A stretch of 64,000 nt of DNA, from assembly GCF_013033515.1 (NCBI RefSeq), contig NZ_WQEG01000005.1, positions 62,001 through 126,000 of the forward strand, in the 5' to 3' direction. This document shows, piece after piece, positions 14,961 to 24,063 of this stretch. The first letter of the stretch is position 1; every line of letters starts with the position of its first letter. The stretch is from Ruegeria sp. HKCCA6707 (GTDB lineage: Bacteria > Pseudomonadota > Alphaproteobacteria > Rhodobacterales > Rhodobacteraceae). The translations under genes were made by a program, and so were the position numbers. The notes below the pieces were generated by a model. The model saw nothing but the letters and a program-made list of their open reading frames with translations, was not told where the DNA came from and ran no database searches.

Positions 14961-16234
14961 CGCGTGTTGCCCCTCAAACGCCAGCCGAAAAGATCGTCTG
15001 GTGTACGCTGATCTGGACATGGCCGTTCTACGGGCTTGGCGCGCTGTATGTTGTCGGTCCAGTGCTAGGTTGGATGTTGGCTACGATAGCCGGGGTGTCA
15101 CTTTATCTCGGCCCGGTGATCCGTTTGGATATGCGTGCAACGGGCCCTGTACCTGCTCTGGTCTGGATCTGGAGCGTTGGCATGCTGGTGATGCTGGTCT
15201 CACTTTGGGCAGGCCACGCGGACTGGAACCTTGGCACCACCAAAACGATCAAATCGAGTATCGGATGGGCAAAGGGTTGGGCGCTGATCCCGTTGTTTAT
15301 CCTAGCAGGGGCGGTTTTGCCAATACGGCGCGAGGTTTTGGTTAGAGGGCAATGTGTAGTGGGCCTTTGGACCTTGTGCCTTCTGCCGTTGCTCATTGCC
15401 GCCCCCTATGCCGGTCTGCCGCATCTGCTGTTTACATCTCCCCTTAAAGCAGTGGGCGGCCCGGGACCTGAATATTTCTCGGTCTACCTGTATACAATCG
15501 ACCCCGCCAGCGGCACGCCGCGGTGGCAGTTCTTTGCGCCCTGGTCGCCATTCGCAGCCTTGTTGGGTGTCTGCATGGTCCTATTTGCCCTGGAAGAAAA
15601 GCACGGCAGCTGGAAGGTCATCGGCTTGGCTGCCGGAGTTCTGATGATCCTTATGTCCAAGTCCCGAATGGGTATGGTCGGATTGGTGATCTGCTCGCTG
15701 TCACCCCGCCTCTTGCCAATTGTCGCCCGCAGCTTGGGGTGGATTCTATTGTCTGCAGTCACCACCACCGTAGCCGTTTGGGGCGCAGTCTTTGTCGAAT
15801 TCGGCAACCGAGCCCTTTACAGGTTCAAATCCGCGCGCGCCGATAGTACCCGCGTACGCGAAACTCTGCAGCGTATAGCGTATGAGCGCTGGCAATCGGA
15901 TGCGATGGTTTTCGGGCACGGCACAGTCAGACCCGGTGCGCATCTTGTTGAGTACATGCCGATCGGCAGCCATCACACCTGGTACGGATTGCTATTCGTG
16001 AAAGGGCTGACCGGATTTGCCGCGTTTCTCGTTCCTTTCCTCGGTCATTTAGCAATCGTCACCCTGGACGCCATAAGGTCGGAACGCGGGAGGCTGCCGC
16101 TCGGGCTGTTGCTCACAGTTCTCCTGCTGACCTTTGGAGAGAACGTTGAAATCCAAACCTATCTACTCTGGCCGACCTTACTGATGCTCGGATTGCATTT
16201 GCGAGAGGTCAAATCAGTGTGTCTGGGAAGCTGA
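14957..16234 (+). CDS. Wzy-like polymerase / O-antigen ligase family membrane protein
   Basis: This protein of about 425 residues has ten or more transmembrane helices and one larger loop. It resembles O-antigen polymerase/ligase proteins, including a late motif around GHGTVRPGAHLVEYMPIGSH and HTWYGLLFVKGLTG, with histidines in the position typical of WaaL-like enzymes. I propose the TTG at 14957, which overlaps the previous stop (TTGA) and has AAAGAGG just upstream. An in-frame ATG at 14900 would overlap the wzc-like gene by about 60 bp. Polymerising repeat units is the natural role here because no other polymerase is in the cluster. Confidence 0.75.
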   Translation: MTRVAPQTPAEKIVWCTLIWTWPFYGLGALYVVGPVLGWMLATIAGVSLYLGPVIRLDMRATGPVPALVWIWSVGMLVMLVSLWAGHADWNLGTTKTIKSSIGWAKGWALIPLFILAGAVLPIRREVLVRGQCVVGLWTLCLLPLLIAAPYAGLPHLLFTSPLKAVGGPGPEYFSVYLYTIDPASGTPRWQFFAPWSPFAALLGVCMVLFALEEKHGSWKVIGLAAGVLMILMSKSRMGMVGLVICSLSPRLLPIVARSLGWILLSAVTTTVAVWGAVFVEFGNRALYRFKSARADSTRVRETLQRIAYERWQSDAMVFGHGTVRPGAHLVEYMPIGSHHTWYGLLFVKGLTGFAAFLVPFLGHLAIVTLDAIRSERGRLPLGLLLTVLLLTFGENVEIQTYLLWPTLLMLGLHLREVKSVCLGS

Positions 16235-16438
16235 TACGCCGCTAGGATTGTTGCGACACCAGCGTAGTGTCAGACGTCACTCTTTTGGGTTGGTTCTTCA
16301 CTGCTGATAGGGACATTTTGACCCTGTAAAGTGAGTACTTTCACATCGGGCAACCAACGAATTGACCGTGAAATGCTCTTCAGCCCGGCATTTAGTGGCA
16401 CTAGTCGCCGACTAGAGCCGGCTGAAAGGAGCCGCTCG

Positions 16439-16720
16439 TTGTCTCTCTACTCAAAACTCTTCGGCGGCGTTGAGAAGTCCAAGCCGGACCCGCTCTCTTA
16501 CAAAGGGTTCGAGATCTTCCCCGACCTGATGGCGGAAGGCAGCAAATACCGTCTGTTGGTCCGTTTGGAGAAGACCATCGACGGAGATCGAAAGACCCAT
16601 ACTTTGATCAGGGCGGACGTGTTTGACAGCCGGAATCAAGTCGAGAGCTTTAGCATTGCAAAGCCGAAGCAAATGATTGGTGAGCAGGACGAAAACGTTT
16701 TCGACTTGGCAAGCCGGTAG
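16439..16720 (+). CDS. HlyU-family small protein
   Basis: This 93-residue protein matches the HlyU family: LYSKLFGGVEKSKPDPLSYK near the start, then GFEIFPDLMAEGSKYRLLVR and the HTLIRADVFDS block. The TTG start at 16439 is chosen because GAAAGGAG lies seven bases upstream and the family begins at this point; the 36 codons open upstream look non-homologous. HlyU of Vibrio activates haemolysin genes, but most alphaproteobacterial members are uncharacterised. It stands alone after the polysaccharide cluster. Confidence 0.75.
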   Translation: MSLYSKLFGGVEKSKPDPLSYKGFEIFPDLMAEGSKYRLLVRLEKTIDGDRKTHTLIRADVFDSRNQVESFSIAKPKQMIGEQDENVFDLASR

Positions 16721-17098
16721 CTTGAAGCTCGATCTATGATCGGGAGCACTATATGAGCGGCACCGTGCGCGCCGCTAGGCATGCTTCTACGTCCAAGATT
16801 GAACGGACGGCTTAGGTTATCATTGGTCAACCATTTGTTGGGCAAAGGAGACTGTTTATCCGTCCTGTTGGTTTGTTAACGGATTCCGCAAAGCGCGGAA
16901 AGCGAACGTTCGCGTAAAACACTGTAAGACAGGTTTGTGCCGCATCGCAGTCATTAATGTACTGCAGAGAGAATGGCTCCTTTGCGGACCAAGCCGCTCT
17001 CAGATGGTATCGCTTGCATGTCTGCGTTACATTGGAGCGGTCGTCGCCTAGAACAGCTTGCAATTCTATCGCGACGGAAACCCGAATGGTGGAAGTCC
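16721..17098. other. Intergenic region with small palindromes
   Basis: No gene is supported here. At 16885-16900 there is a short inverted repeat (TTCCGC and GCGGAA). A perfect 12-bp palindrome, GCGAACGTTCGC, lies at 16902-16913. Both belong to the style of degenerate intergenic repeat seen elsewhere in the window. The last 100 bases should contain the promoter of the hydroxylase gene. Confidence 0.5.
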
Positions 17099-17998
17099 AT
17101 GTCCGACACAATCCTTGTTGCTGAACCAACTATCCGCCTTATTGCCTTCCTTTCCGTCCTGGCCGCGATGGCACTTTGGGAAGTGGCCGCACCCCGGCGA
17201 AGACGGGATATTCCGCGCGTTATCCGATGGACAAACAACCTTGCGCTCGTGGTGCTCGACACCGCCATTCTGCGGCTGACCTTTCCAATCCTCGCAGTCG
17301 GTCTCGCAGCCATGGCCGAGGATCGCGGATGGGGGCTCTTCAACAACATCGAGGCGCCGGTTTGGGTTGCCATCTTGGTCTCCATGCTGCTTCTCGATCT
17401 CGCAATCTACCTTCAGCATGTGATATTCCACGCCGTACCTGGGCTTTGGCGTCTACACCGGATGCATCACGCCGACCTCGATTTTGACGCGACCACTGGC
17501 TTGCGTTTCCATCCGGTAGAAATCCTGATCTCGATGGGGATCAAGCTGGCGGTTGTAGCAGCCTTAGGGCCGCCCGCTGTCGCCGTACTCCTGTTCGAGG
17601 TGATCCTGAACGCTACCGCGCTTTTCAATCACGCAAACATCGATTTGCCGCGTCCGGTGGATCGAATTCTCAGATGGCTCGTTGTCACTCCAGACATGCA
17701 CCGAGTCCACCACTCCGTCGATCCAAGCGAGACCAACTCGAACTTTGGCTTTAACCTACCGTGGTGGGACCGCCTTCTAGGTACTTACATTGCGCAACCC
17801 GAGAAGGGGCATAAAGGCATGGAAATCGGCATCGAGCAGTTTCGCACACGCCGAGACCTCTGGCTCGACCGAATGCTGCTTCAGCCGCTGCGCGGCCCGG
17901 CGAGCGGAGGTGCCCTCGACGCCCCGAGCCAACGGAGGCGATCTTCATCTGTCTCGTCCGGGCGAACCAAGCTTGGCACTGACCAAATAGACCAATAG
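17099..17998 (+). CDS. Sterol desaturase / fatty acid hydroxylase family membrane protein
   Basis: This 299-residue integral membrane di-iron enzyme has the three histidine boxes of the family: HVIFH, HRMHH and HRVHH, set between four or so hydrophobic helices. The late segment FNLPWWDRLLGTYIAQPEKGH is also conserved in the family. Members hydroxylate or desaturate lipids, carotenoids or sterol-like molecules; the substrate here is unknown. The start at 17099 has a GGTGGAAG site and begins just before the first helix; the frame is open 42 codons further upstream without homology. The C-terminal 40 residues are basic and low in complexity. Confidence 0.88.
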   Translation: MSDTILVAEPTIRLIAFLSVLAAMALWEVAAPRRRRDIPRVIRWTNNLALVVLDTAILRLTFPILAVGLAAMAEDRGWGLFNNIEAPVWVAILVSMLLLDLAIYLQHVIFHAVPGLWRLHRMHHADLDFDATTGLRFHPVEILISMGIKLAVVAALGPPAVAVLLFEVILNATALFNHANIDLPRPVDRILRWLVVTPDMHRVHHSVDPSETNSNFGFNLPWWDRLLGTYIAQPEKGHKGMEIGIEQFRTRRDLWLDRMLLQPLRGPASGGALDAPSQRRRSSSVSSGRTKLGTDQIDQ

Positions 17999-18304
17999 CG
18001 TTGAACCAAAGACTGCTTTGCCGCGCTTGAGTGTCCTTCGCAAGGCGTTCAGCATCGGCAGAAAAGTCCCGCAAAACGGTCATTCGTCGCAACTTTGTTC
18101 AATGTCTGCTTCGCGGACTTTGCAGACTTCCGCAGTCTTGCTCCAAAGGACCGCAGTCAGCCCAACCCGGACCTTCAAAACCGAGTTCGCAATGTCCGAT
18201 AGGCGAACAATCCGTTCATTCGCGTTCACCACTGGAATGCCCGCAACCGGCCCGGCCAGGCATTTTCGGCTAAGAGTCCAATCGAACAAATTTAGAGCGG
18301 TCTC
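17999..18304. other. Intergenic region with degenerate repeat
   Basis: There is no supported gene. The stretch contains TGTCTGCTTCGCGGACT at 18103-18119, one of at least four related intergenic copies (also near 23496, 24205 and 27379), set in a run of further short GC-rich repeats. Confidence 0.5.
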
Positions 18305-19225
18305 TTAATTGGGTTTTGTGAGAAATACGCTAGTTTCAGGGTTCAGATCATCATTCGGATCAGTCAAAATACCAGCCGGGAAGGAAACCGAGATAGGTCG
18401 ATCCTTTGTATCAAGGCAAAGCATGTGGTTATTGTCTCCGTCACCCAGATCGGCAAGCGCCGCGGGTGTTAATATGCGCTGAGATCCATCCTCGGACGCT
18501 ACAGTAATCCTGTACAGATCACGTTCCACATCGCCAGGCTCCTTGCCATTCGCCAGCGTAACGCCACCCGCCCACGTTACCCGAATGGCCTGTACGATGT
18601 TGTCACTTGGACAAAGGCTTCCTCTGGTTCGGCGTGGCCCCAAGTTTCCGATCAAAGTCCAATCTTCGACGACCTCGGCAAAGATCATTGACGGCCCGTC
18701 TTCCAGTGAAGTCACGGCGACAGTGGCACCGCGAAAATCAAGTGTCCCATCGATGGAATAAAGGTGTCCAATGACCTCGACTGCAACCGGTGGATCCTCG
18801 GAAACACTTCCAAAATTCCCGATGAGAAGCACCGTACGCAGTTCACCGGGATCGGTAGCGGGCAACACTGACGCGCAGTGCATTGTTCCGATCTGGCCAG
18901 ACTTTGTTACGACTCTGAAGTCACCTGCCTGCAAAGTTTCCAGATCTAATTCGGTTGAAAAGATAACGGGCATCCCGTCTTTGCCCCTGGAACCTCTGCA
19001 AATAAGATTTGCTACGCGGGGCAACGCCTCGAGCCCGTGGAAAGCAGAAAACAACTCGGCATCTTGTTTTCCAGCTGAACTCGGCAATCCGAGGTTTGGG
19101 GTTGTATCTTCAAGTTCTCGACTTGAAACATCCTGCGCGCATAAAGCCGTTCCCGACAAGACAAATGCAGTGGCAGGTGCAAGCAATCTGATCGCTTGGC
19201 TCCATTTCCTAAACTGCTTCAGCAA
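18305..19225 (-). CDS. Secreted protein of unknown function
   Basis: This 306-residue protein has a signal peptide (hydrophobic core LLAPATAFVLSGTALC, likely cleavage after CAQ). I do not recognise a named domain. The mature protein has a few cysteines (ANLICRGSRG, TMHCAS, SLCPSDN, HMLCLDTK) that could pair in the periplasm. The C-terminus has acidic, possibly calcium-binding stretches (LGDGDNNHM and DPNDDLNPE). It lies about 100 bp after the G3E GTPase gene on the same strand and may be the last gene of that operon. Confidence 0.7.
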   Translation of the reverse strand: MLKQFRKWSQAIRLLAPATAFVLSGTALCAQDVSSRELEDTTPNLGLPSSAGKQDAELFSAFHGLEALPRVANLICRGSRGKDGMPVIFSTELDLETLQAGDFRVVTKSGQIGTMHCASVLPATDPGELRTVLLIGNFGSVSEDPPVAVEVIGHLYSIDGTLDFRGATVAVTSLEDGPSMIFAEVVEDWTLIGNLGPRRTRGSLCPSDNIVQAIRVTWAGGVTLANGKEPGDVERDLYRITVASEDGSQRILTPAALADLGDGDNNHMLCLDTKDRPISVSFPAGILTDPNDDLNPETSVFLTKPN

Positions 19226-19327
19226 TTAGGTTTTTCTCCATATTTGGTCCGCGTTGCTGCGGGCTTTCGAGCTGTTGCGTGTTGGAGTTTTACAAACGCA
19301 CGCAAACAGGTTTGGTCTGACTTGCCG

Positions 19328-20308
19328 TTATGCGGTTGACAACAACGCATCAGAAAGCTCGTTTTCCGAAAGGGCCCCTAGTGCACCTATTGCAACAAGC
19401 CTTGTTTCAGGTTTTCGGTGGCCCCATGCGCCATCCCTTGCGATGTCCATGCGCTTTCCGACAACCTGTACAAGAATGCGATGATCTGGGTCCTCCTCGC
19501 TAAAAACAAAACCCTTGAGGCGATAGACATCGCCCGGAAGCTTTCGAATTGCACTCCGAAGAGAAGATAAGCTTATCGGGCGTTCAGCCTTCATCATCGT
19601 TGTTGAGAAGCTGTCCGAGTGATCAGAGTGGTGGCAACCACAATCGGGCCCATGTTCATGATGATCGGGTATTTCTGTTTCGAGCTGTTCGGCGGCAAAG
19701 CGACCAACTGAAAGAAGTATATCCAGTGGGACATCTGCGTTGACGGCTTCGACGAGGCGATATCGACGAAAGCGAGACCCGAGCCAATCGTGCACCCTTT
19801 GAACAGCCGCCCTGTCGACGAGGTCGACCTTGTTCAAAATAACCATGTCCGAGAACGCAATTTGACGGAGTTTTAGTTCCATTTGTTCTGGTGCAGCAAA
19901 AAGTTGTTCCGCATCGACAAGACACATAAGGCTGTCTAAGCGGATCATGTCCCGAAACTTTTGATCAGTAAATGTCATCGCGATTGATGATGGATCCGAC
20001 ACTCCACTTGCTTCAAGGACGATATATTCCGGTTTCTCAGGCCGGGCGAGAACGGCTTCCACGGTTTCGATCAGGTCATCTCGTATCGAGCAGCACACGC
20101 AGCCGTTTGCCAGACTCATAACATCATCTTCCAAGCCAACTACGAGATCAGCATCGACATTAATGGATCCAAAATCATTCACCAGGACTGCCACACGTAG
20201 TCCGTGATTGCCGGTGAGGATGCGGTTCAGAAGTGTTGTTTTACCGGCTCCTAGAAAGCCGGTAAGGATCGTTACGGGGATCGCAGAAGTCGAACCAAAT
20301 TCAATCAT
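19328..20308 (-). CDS. G3E (CobW/COG0523) GTPase, probable metallochaperone
   Basis: This 326-residue GTPase has a P-loop GFLGAGKTTLLNRIL near residue 17-30, the metal-binding CxCC motif in NGCVCCSIRDDL, NKVDLVDR as the guanine-specificity loop and a CobW C-terminal domain. A histidine- and cysteine-rich stretch (about residues 213-232; HHEHGPDCGCHHSDHSD) fits metal storage or transfer. COG0523 proteins deliver zinc, cobalt or other metals to client enzymes. The gene is only 14 bp downstream of the Tat-exported MBL hydrolase, which is the obvious client candidate. Confidence 0.88.
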   Translation of the reverse strand: MIEFGSTSAIPVTILTGFLGAGKTTLLNRILTGNHGLRVAVLVNDFGSINVDADLVVGLEDDVMSLANGCVCCSIRDDLIETVEAVLARPEKPEYIVLEASGVSDPSSIAMTFTDQKFRDMIRLDSLMCLVDAEQLFAAPEQMELKLRQIAFSDMVILNKVDLVDRAAVQRVHDWLGSRFRRYRLVEAVNADVPLDILLSVGRFAAEQLETEIPDHHEHGPDCGCHHSDHSDSFSTTMMKAERPISLSSLRSAIRKLPGDVYRLKGFVFSEEDPDHRILVQVVGKRMDIARDGAWGHRKPETRLVAIGALGALSENELSDALLSTA

Positions 20309-20322
20309 TGTTCGATCTCCTC

Positions 20323-21789
20323 TCAGTCTTCATCACTCGAGCCGATTACATCCGAAACTTTGATGGTAAAGTCCTGCGGCCAGTCCCCGCCGGGTGCTCG
20401 GAAAACGTCAGTTGGGTAGTATTCGCGTGGATCGATCTCCATATCACGGTACTTCTGGTCTTGTTGATCTGCTCGCGTAAGCCTCGGATTCGGCAGTGTT
20501 ATTTCATCCGGAAGCTCAATGCGCCCAGCCTCGGCTGCCGCAGCAAGTTCACGAAATGGTGGGACAGTACCGGATTTTCCGGGCAGTGCGGCTTTCCTGT
20601 ACCAAATCGCATCCTTGGTCACGTTCACAACGGCTACATCGAGACCCCATTGGAAAAGACCGTCGTAGTGGGCGCGAATACCAGCCAGCATTTCAGCGTC
20701 GATGTCTTCGTCCTGGGTATAGTGTGTGACCATTCCCAAACGCGGCCTTGTGTCAGCAAAGAGTTTACCTACGGCATAGTGGGAGGTGTGATGCGTATCG
20801 ATAGTGTAGTTAAAGAGATCCTGTGGGATACCGTATTTGTAGGTCATCAACTGGCCAATATCTTGTCCCGACATTTCGGTTACAAAGACATCAACGCCTT
20901 CGCCGTATTTCCGTGAGAGCTCATCCGGACGACCATCGCCGGTCCATACAAAGCTCAGACCGTTCCAATCGAGCCGATACCCAACTGCTCCGTCCTTGGC
21001 ATGACTGCGCGGCCAAGACCGAACAGTCACACCGTCTTCGTCATAAACGATGCCACCTTCCTGGCGGAAATCGAATTCATTGACTTCGATCTCGTAGCCG
21101 TCCCCAATCGGGAACACATCAAAGGCCTCTAGATGCCATTTGAGCATCTGTTGCATGCCTTCAACCATTCCAGCTGTGCCAAGTTCGGGTGTCCGACCAG
21201 AGGGACCATGGATGCGTAGTGGCGTGTAACCACCCGACCAGGCACGGAATGGGTATATATAGGGAATATCGGCGTAGTGGTCGACATGAAGGTGAGAGAT
21301 GAAGATGTCGTTGATCAGCTGCCCCGGCACTTGCATAGCAATGATATTGCGTACACAACCGGATCCAAAATCGAAGAAGAACCTTTTTCCGTTACCCAGC
21401 TCGACCATAATACAGGTGCCCGCTTGATCTTCGCGCGGCGGATATGGTGTTGAGCCACAGAATGAGATTCGCATCTCATCTGGCCCCAACTCCTCACTCA
21501 GTGGAAAATAGTTCGCGTTTGAACCAGTCATGTACTTCGTAGGACGGAAGTACTCCGGCAAAGATATGCCGCCTGCGGGTCGACCACCATATGGGTTTTT
21601 GAGTGTTTCTCCTAGAGGGCCGTCTCCTTCGTGGGCCTCGGCACTTCCTGCCGCAAACCCAGCTGCCCCTGTCGCAGCCGCTCCAGTAGCCAAGCCCCTT
21701 AGAACACTCCGCCGCGACGGGTCTTCAATTTGGTCTGACGCCTGAGCCTGTTTGTCGTCCTGGTCTTTTCTATTGTCTTCCTTGGTCAT
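20323..21789 (-). CDS. Tat-exported MBL-fold metallo-hydrolase (GntH-like)
   Basis: This 488-residue metallo-beta-lactamase-fold enzyme starts with a twin-arginine signal (SRRSVLRGLATGAAATG, ending near GSAEAHE). The metal site begins with SHLHVDHYADIP (HxHxDH), and further ligands are expected in DGVTVRSWPRSHAKDG, FVWTGDGRP and TIDTHHTSHY. The general sequence, especially FCGSTPYPPREDQAGTCIMV, resembles hydrolases annotated GntH in guanitoxin clusters, but no other guanitoxin genes are here. The substrate is unknown. Upstream, 25 bp away, is a small gene of the same operon, and a G3E GTPase follows. Tat export suggests the metal is loaded in the cytoplasm. Confidence 0.82.
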   Translation of the reverse strand: MTKEDNRKDQDDKQAQASDQIEDPSRRSVLRGLATGAAATGAAGFAAGSAEAHEGDGPLGETLKNPYGGRPAGGISLPEYFRPTKYMTGSNANYFPLSEELGPDEMRISFCGSTPYPPREDQAGTCIMVELGNGKRFFFDFGSGCVRNIIAMQVPGQLINDIFISHLHVDHYADIPYIYPFRAWSGGYTPLRIHGPSGRTPELGTAGMVEGMQQMLKWHLEAFDVFPIGDGYEIEVNEFDFRQEGGIVYDEDGVTVRSWPRSHAKDGAVGYRLDWNGLSFVWTGDGRPDELSRKYGEGVDVFVTEMSGQDIGQLMTYKYGIPQDLFNYTIDTHHTSHYAVGKLFADTRPRLGMVTHYTQDEDIDAEMLAGIRAHYDGLFQWGLDVAVVNVTKDAIWYRKAALPGKSGTVPPFRELAAAAEAGRIELPDEITLPNPRLTRADQQDQKYRDMEIDPREYYPTDVFRAPGGDWPQDFTIKVSDVIGSSDED

Positions 21790-21814
21790 GGATTGGTCCT
21801 CAGTTAAAAGTATC

Positions 21815-22132
21815 TCACAGTTTGCGCTTCAATATCCGGCGAAGCTCGTTGATGAGTTCAGATTTGATGTGGGCCCATTCGGCGCGCTCTGAGGCCGTGA
21901 TCGATGCGTCTTTCGAAAACGCAGATGCTTTCTTCAGGTCTTCGATGACCTCGCCGAGAAGCGAGTCCGTTTCGATGCGCCTCGACAGCACATCGGAAAG
22001 TTCTGGAATTTCTTCAATCAGGTCCACCGTCACTGGAAAATCCGGACACCCACTATCTATTCTCAAATCAAGATGAGTGCGGTTGACCGCAAAGGCCAAG
22101 TGAGTCACCGTGAGTTGGGGGTGAGTTGACAT
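21815..22132 (-). CDS. Small protein of unknown function, first gene of MBL operon
   Basis: This 105-residue soluble protein matches no family I recognise. It is acidic in the middle (IEEIPELSD, SLLGEVIEDL) and basic at the end (INELRRILKRKL) and looks mainly helical in its second half. I use the ATG at 22132; a TTG at 22156 is also possible, and neither has a good ribosome site. Its start codon overlaps that of the divergent TPR regulator, so the two genes must share control DNA that lies inside each other's coding sequence. Confidence 0.55.
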   Translation of the reverse strand: MSTHPQLTVTHLAFAVNRTHLDLRIDSGCPDFPVTVDLIEEIPELSDVLSRRIETDSLLGEVIEDLKKASAFSKDASITASERAEWAHIKSELINELRRILKRKL

Positions 22133-23466
22133 TGAACAAATCCAACGAATTGCCAATAAATCAACATGTTGGACAGCCTTCTCCGGAGCTTATCCGGGAA
22201 GCTCTGAGTCGAATTGTATCGAGCGACGGGTTTCAAGCTTCACCCCGACTCACACAATTTCTCACCTACATAGTCGAGGAATCTCTATCTGGTCGAAGCA
22301 ATCAGATTAGAGGTAAAGCTATCGCTGTTGAGGTCTATGGACGGCGCATCGATGGTACTGGTGGTCAAAACCTGGTTCGCGTTGAGGCTAGGCGACTGCG
22401 TCGTCTTTTGCATCAGTTCTACGAAGATCACTGGGACGGCAATGGAGTTCGCATCTTTGTTGACCCCGGCGGATACAAGCCGCGGTTTTCATACGTACCT
22501 ACAAATGAAGATCGCACATCGAGTGCGTGGGACAGCAGTGAGCCTGAAGAGCGTCGGCGTTCGCTGAAACTGCTGCCAGCCGGACTGGGTGTTCTTGCAT
22601 TAGTCGCAGTGTTTGGAATCTGGACGAGCCAGGATAACAGGGAGGTTGTGCCAACAACTCGATCCATCGAAGAAGCAGAACGTGTGGCGCTTGGTGAACA
22701 ATCATTGACAAGACTCCAGGCCGCTAACCTTGCGGACCAAGCCCGAGGCATGTTTTTTCCCGTTTTTGATGTCAAACGTCAGCAAATAGCGCTGGGAATG
22801 TTCCAGCACGCGATGGAACTCGACCCGGCCCTGTCTGATGGCTACGCTGGATCAGCGCAGGTCCTGGCGATCCTAGCAGTGTTGTCGCCGGATGAAGCAC
22901 AAAGGGAGGATCTCTTCAACCAAGCCTCAGAAAAATCTGAACAGGCGTTGAATTTGTCCCCCACCGACGCATGGGCCAATGCCGCAAAAGGTTGGGTCTT
23001 GGCTGTCATGGATGAGCCAGGCGAGGCTTTGAAATACGCAAGAATGTCCGTCGAACTGGCACCGAAGGATGGCCATATTCTCGACCTTGCAGGTATCACT
23101 GCCATCATGGCGGGCGCCCCAGATCTTGCGGCTGAGGTTAGCGATCCAGAAAGACTCAGGTTAGGTTCAGGCCGCTTTGGCGCACGAAACATCTGGGGTG
23201 TATCGCAACTGATGCTCGAAAATTACGAAGGCGTTGTGGACGCCTTTAAAGGAGCGCCCGCAACCGGTGCGCCTGTAAGTGCTCCTTCTCTCCTGTTCCA
23301 AGCCGTTGCGCAGGATCAGTTGGGATATACCGAAGAAGCTCAGCGACTTATTTCCGAAATGCGCAAAACGTGGCCGGAGTTTCCATCTGAGTTTCTCGCC
23401 GGCAGGATTTTCCAAAATAATGAGGTAACGCGGCAAGCGATACTGGATACTCTGATCAGATATTGA
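22126..23466 (+). CDS. Membrane-anchored winged-helix-like regulator with TPRs
   Basis: This protein has 446 residues. The N-terminal part (about 20-125) resembles the DNA-binding half of CadC-like one-component regulators and TPR cyclase relatives (FLTYIVEESLSGRSNQIRGK, VRVEARRLRRLL). A single membrane helix follows (LLPAGLGVLALVAVFGIW, about 150-168). The periplasmic part has TPR-like helix pairs from about residue 200. It starts at a TTG after GGGGGTGAG. Divergent from the MBL-GTPase operon with overlapping starts, it is the natural local regulator. Reading an extracytoplasmic signal through the TPR domain is an inference from the layout. Confidence 0.7.
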   Translation: MTLNKSNELPINQHVGQPSPELIREALSRIVSSDGFQASPRLTQFLTYIVEESLSGRSNQIRGKAIAVEVYGRRIDGTGGQNLVRVEARRLRRLLHQFYEDHWDGNGVRIFVDPGGYKPRFSYVPTNEDRTSSAWDSSEPEERRRSLKLLPAGLGVLALVAVFGIWTSQDNREVVPTTRSIEEAERVALGEQSLTRLQAANLADQARGMFFPVFDVKRQQIALGMFQHAMELDPALSDGYAGSAQVLAILAVLSPDEAQREDLFNQASEKSEQALNLSPTDAWANAAKGWVLAVMDEPGEALKYARMSVELAPKDGHILDLAGITAIMAGAPDLAAEVSDPERLRLGSGRFGARNIWGVSQLMLENYEGVVDAFKGAPATGAPVSAPSLLFQAVAQDQLGYTEEAQRLISEMRKTWPEFPSEFLAGRIFQNNEVTRQAILDTLIRY

Positions 23467-23637
23467 AGAAGCGCGTCGCATGTTTGTCGACGCAAAGTCT
23501 GCTTTCCGCGGATTGCTGTCATTGGTGCAACGCGCAGCACCGGCCAAAGTGGGCTCGGTGCGGTCATTCACCGAAATGTCGCGAGCGACCGCTGTGCGGA
23601 CAAAGCCGTCAGTTGGTAAATTGGGTGGCTTCCCGAT
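23467..23637. repeat. Degenerate intergenic repeat block
   Basis: This non-coding block contains AGTCTGCTTTCCGCGGATT at 23496-23514 and further GCGGTCATT/GCGGACAAAG-like pieces. It resembles blocks at 18.1, 24.2 and 27.4 kb and separates the TPR regulator from the convergent GFA gene. Confidence 0.45.
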
Positions 23638-24063
23638 TTACTGATATCCGTCTGGGTCGTTGGGGGTGTTCAGTAATGTGCCTTCAAAAGCGTTGAGATC
23701 ATCGGTCATTTGCAACCAAGACAACCTACTTTGATTGTTAACGTGAAAAGTCGGTTTGAAATCTTCCGGGTTTTCGAGCGATCCAGCATAGAGGTGCATA
23801 CCACCCGGATAGTGATCGGCTTCAAATCCAATGGGTGACCCACACGTCCCGCAAAAGTGCCTGAAAACGCCTTTGGAACTTTCGTAAGTGCGGGTTTTTT
23901 CACCGGTCCACTCAAAGTTCTCTATCGGCACACCAAGCCACGCGACCACCGGCGCCGCACAATTCCGACGGCAATCATCACAGTGGCAATAGCATGCCCA
24001 TGCTTTATGACCCTGGTAGACCCAGCTTGTTTTTTTACAAAGACAATACCCGCGCGTCGCCAT
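23638..24063 (-). CDS. GFA (glutathione-dependent formaldehyde-activating enzyme-like) family protein
   Basis: This 141-residue zinc protein has the family cysteines CLCKKTSW, CYCHCDDCRR and FCGTCGSPIGFEADHYPG. The fold is shared with S-(hydroxymethyl)glutathione synthase, but most small GFA proteins have no proven activity. It is a single gene, flanked on both sides by repeat-bearing intergenic DNA and convergent with the TPR regulator. The start at the MATRGYCLC methionine (24063) fits the family length. Confidence 0.88.
   Translation of the reverse strand: MATRGYCLCKKTSWVYQGHKAWACYCHCDDCRRNCAAPVVAWLGVPIENFEWTGEKTRTYESSKGVFRHFCGTCGSPIGFEADHYPGGMHLYAGSLENPEDFKPTFHVNNQSRLSWLQMTDDLNAFEGTLLNTPNDPDGYQ

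Noticed and set aside
16885..16913. Rho-independent terminator after the HlyU-like gene
   Set aside because: The stem is short, about 165 bases after the stop, and not followed by T residues; it fits the repeat family better.
20323..21789. Guanitoxin biosynthesis locus, from the GntH-like hydrolase
   Set aside because: None of the other guanitoxin enzymes (PLP enzymes, hydroxylases, kinase) is nearby; only the one family resemblance exists.
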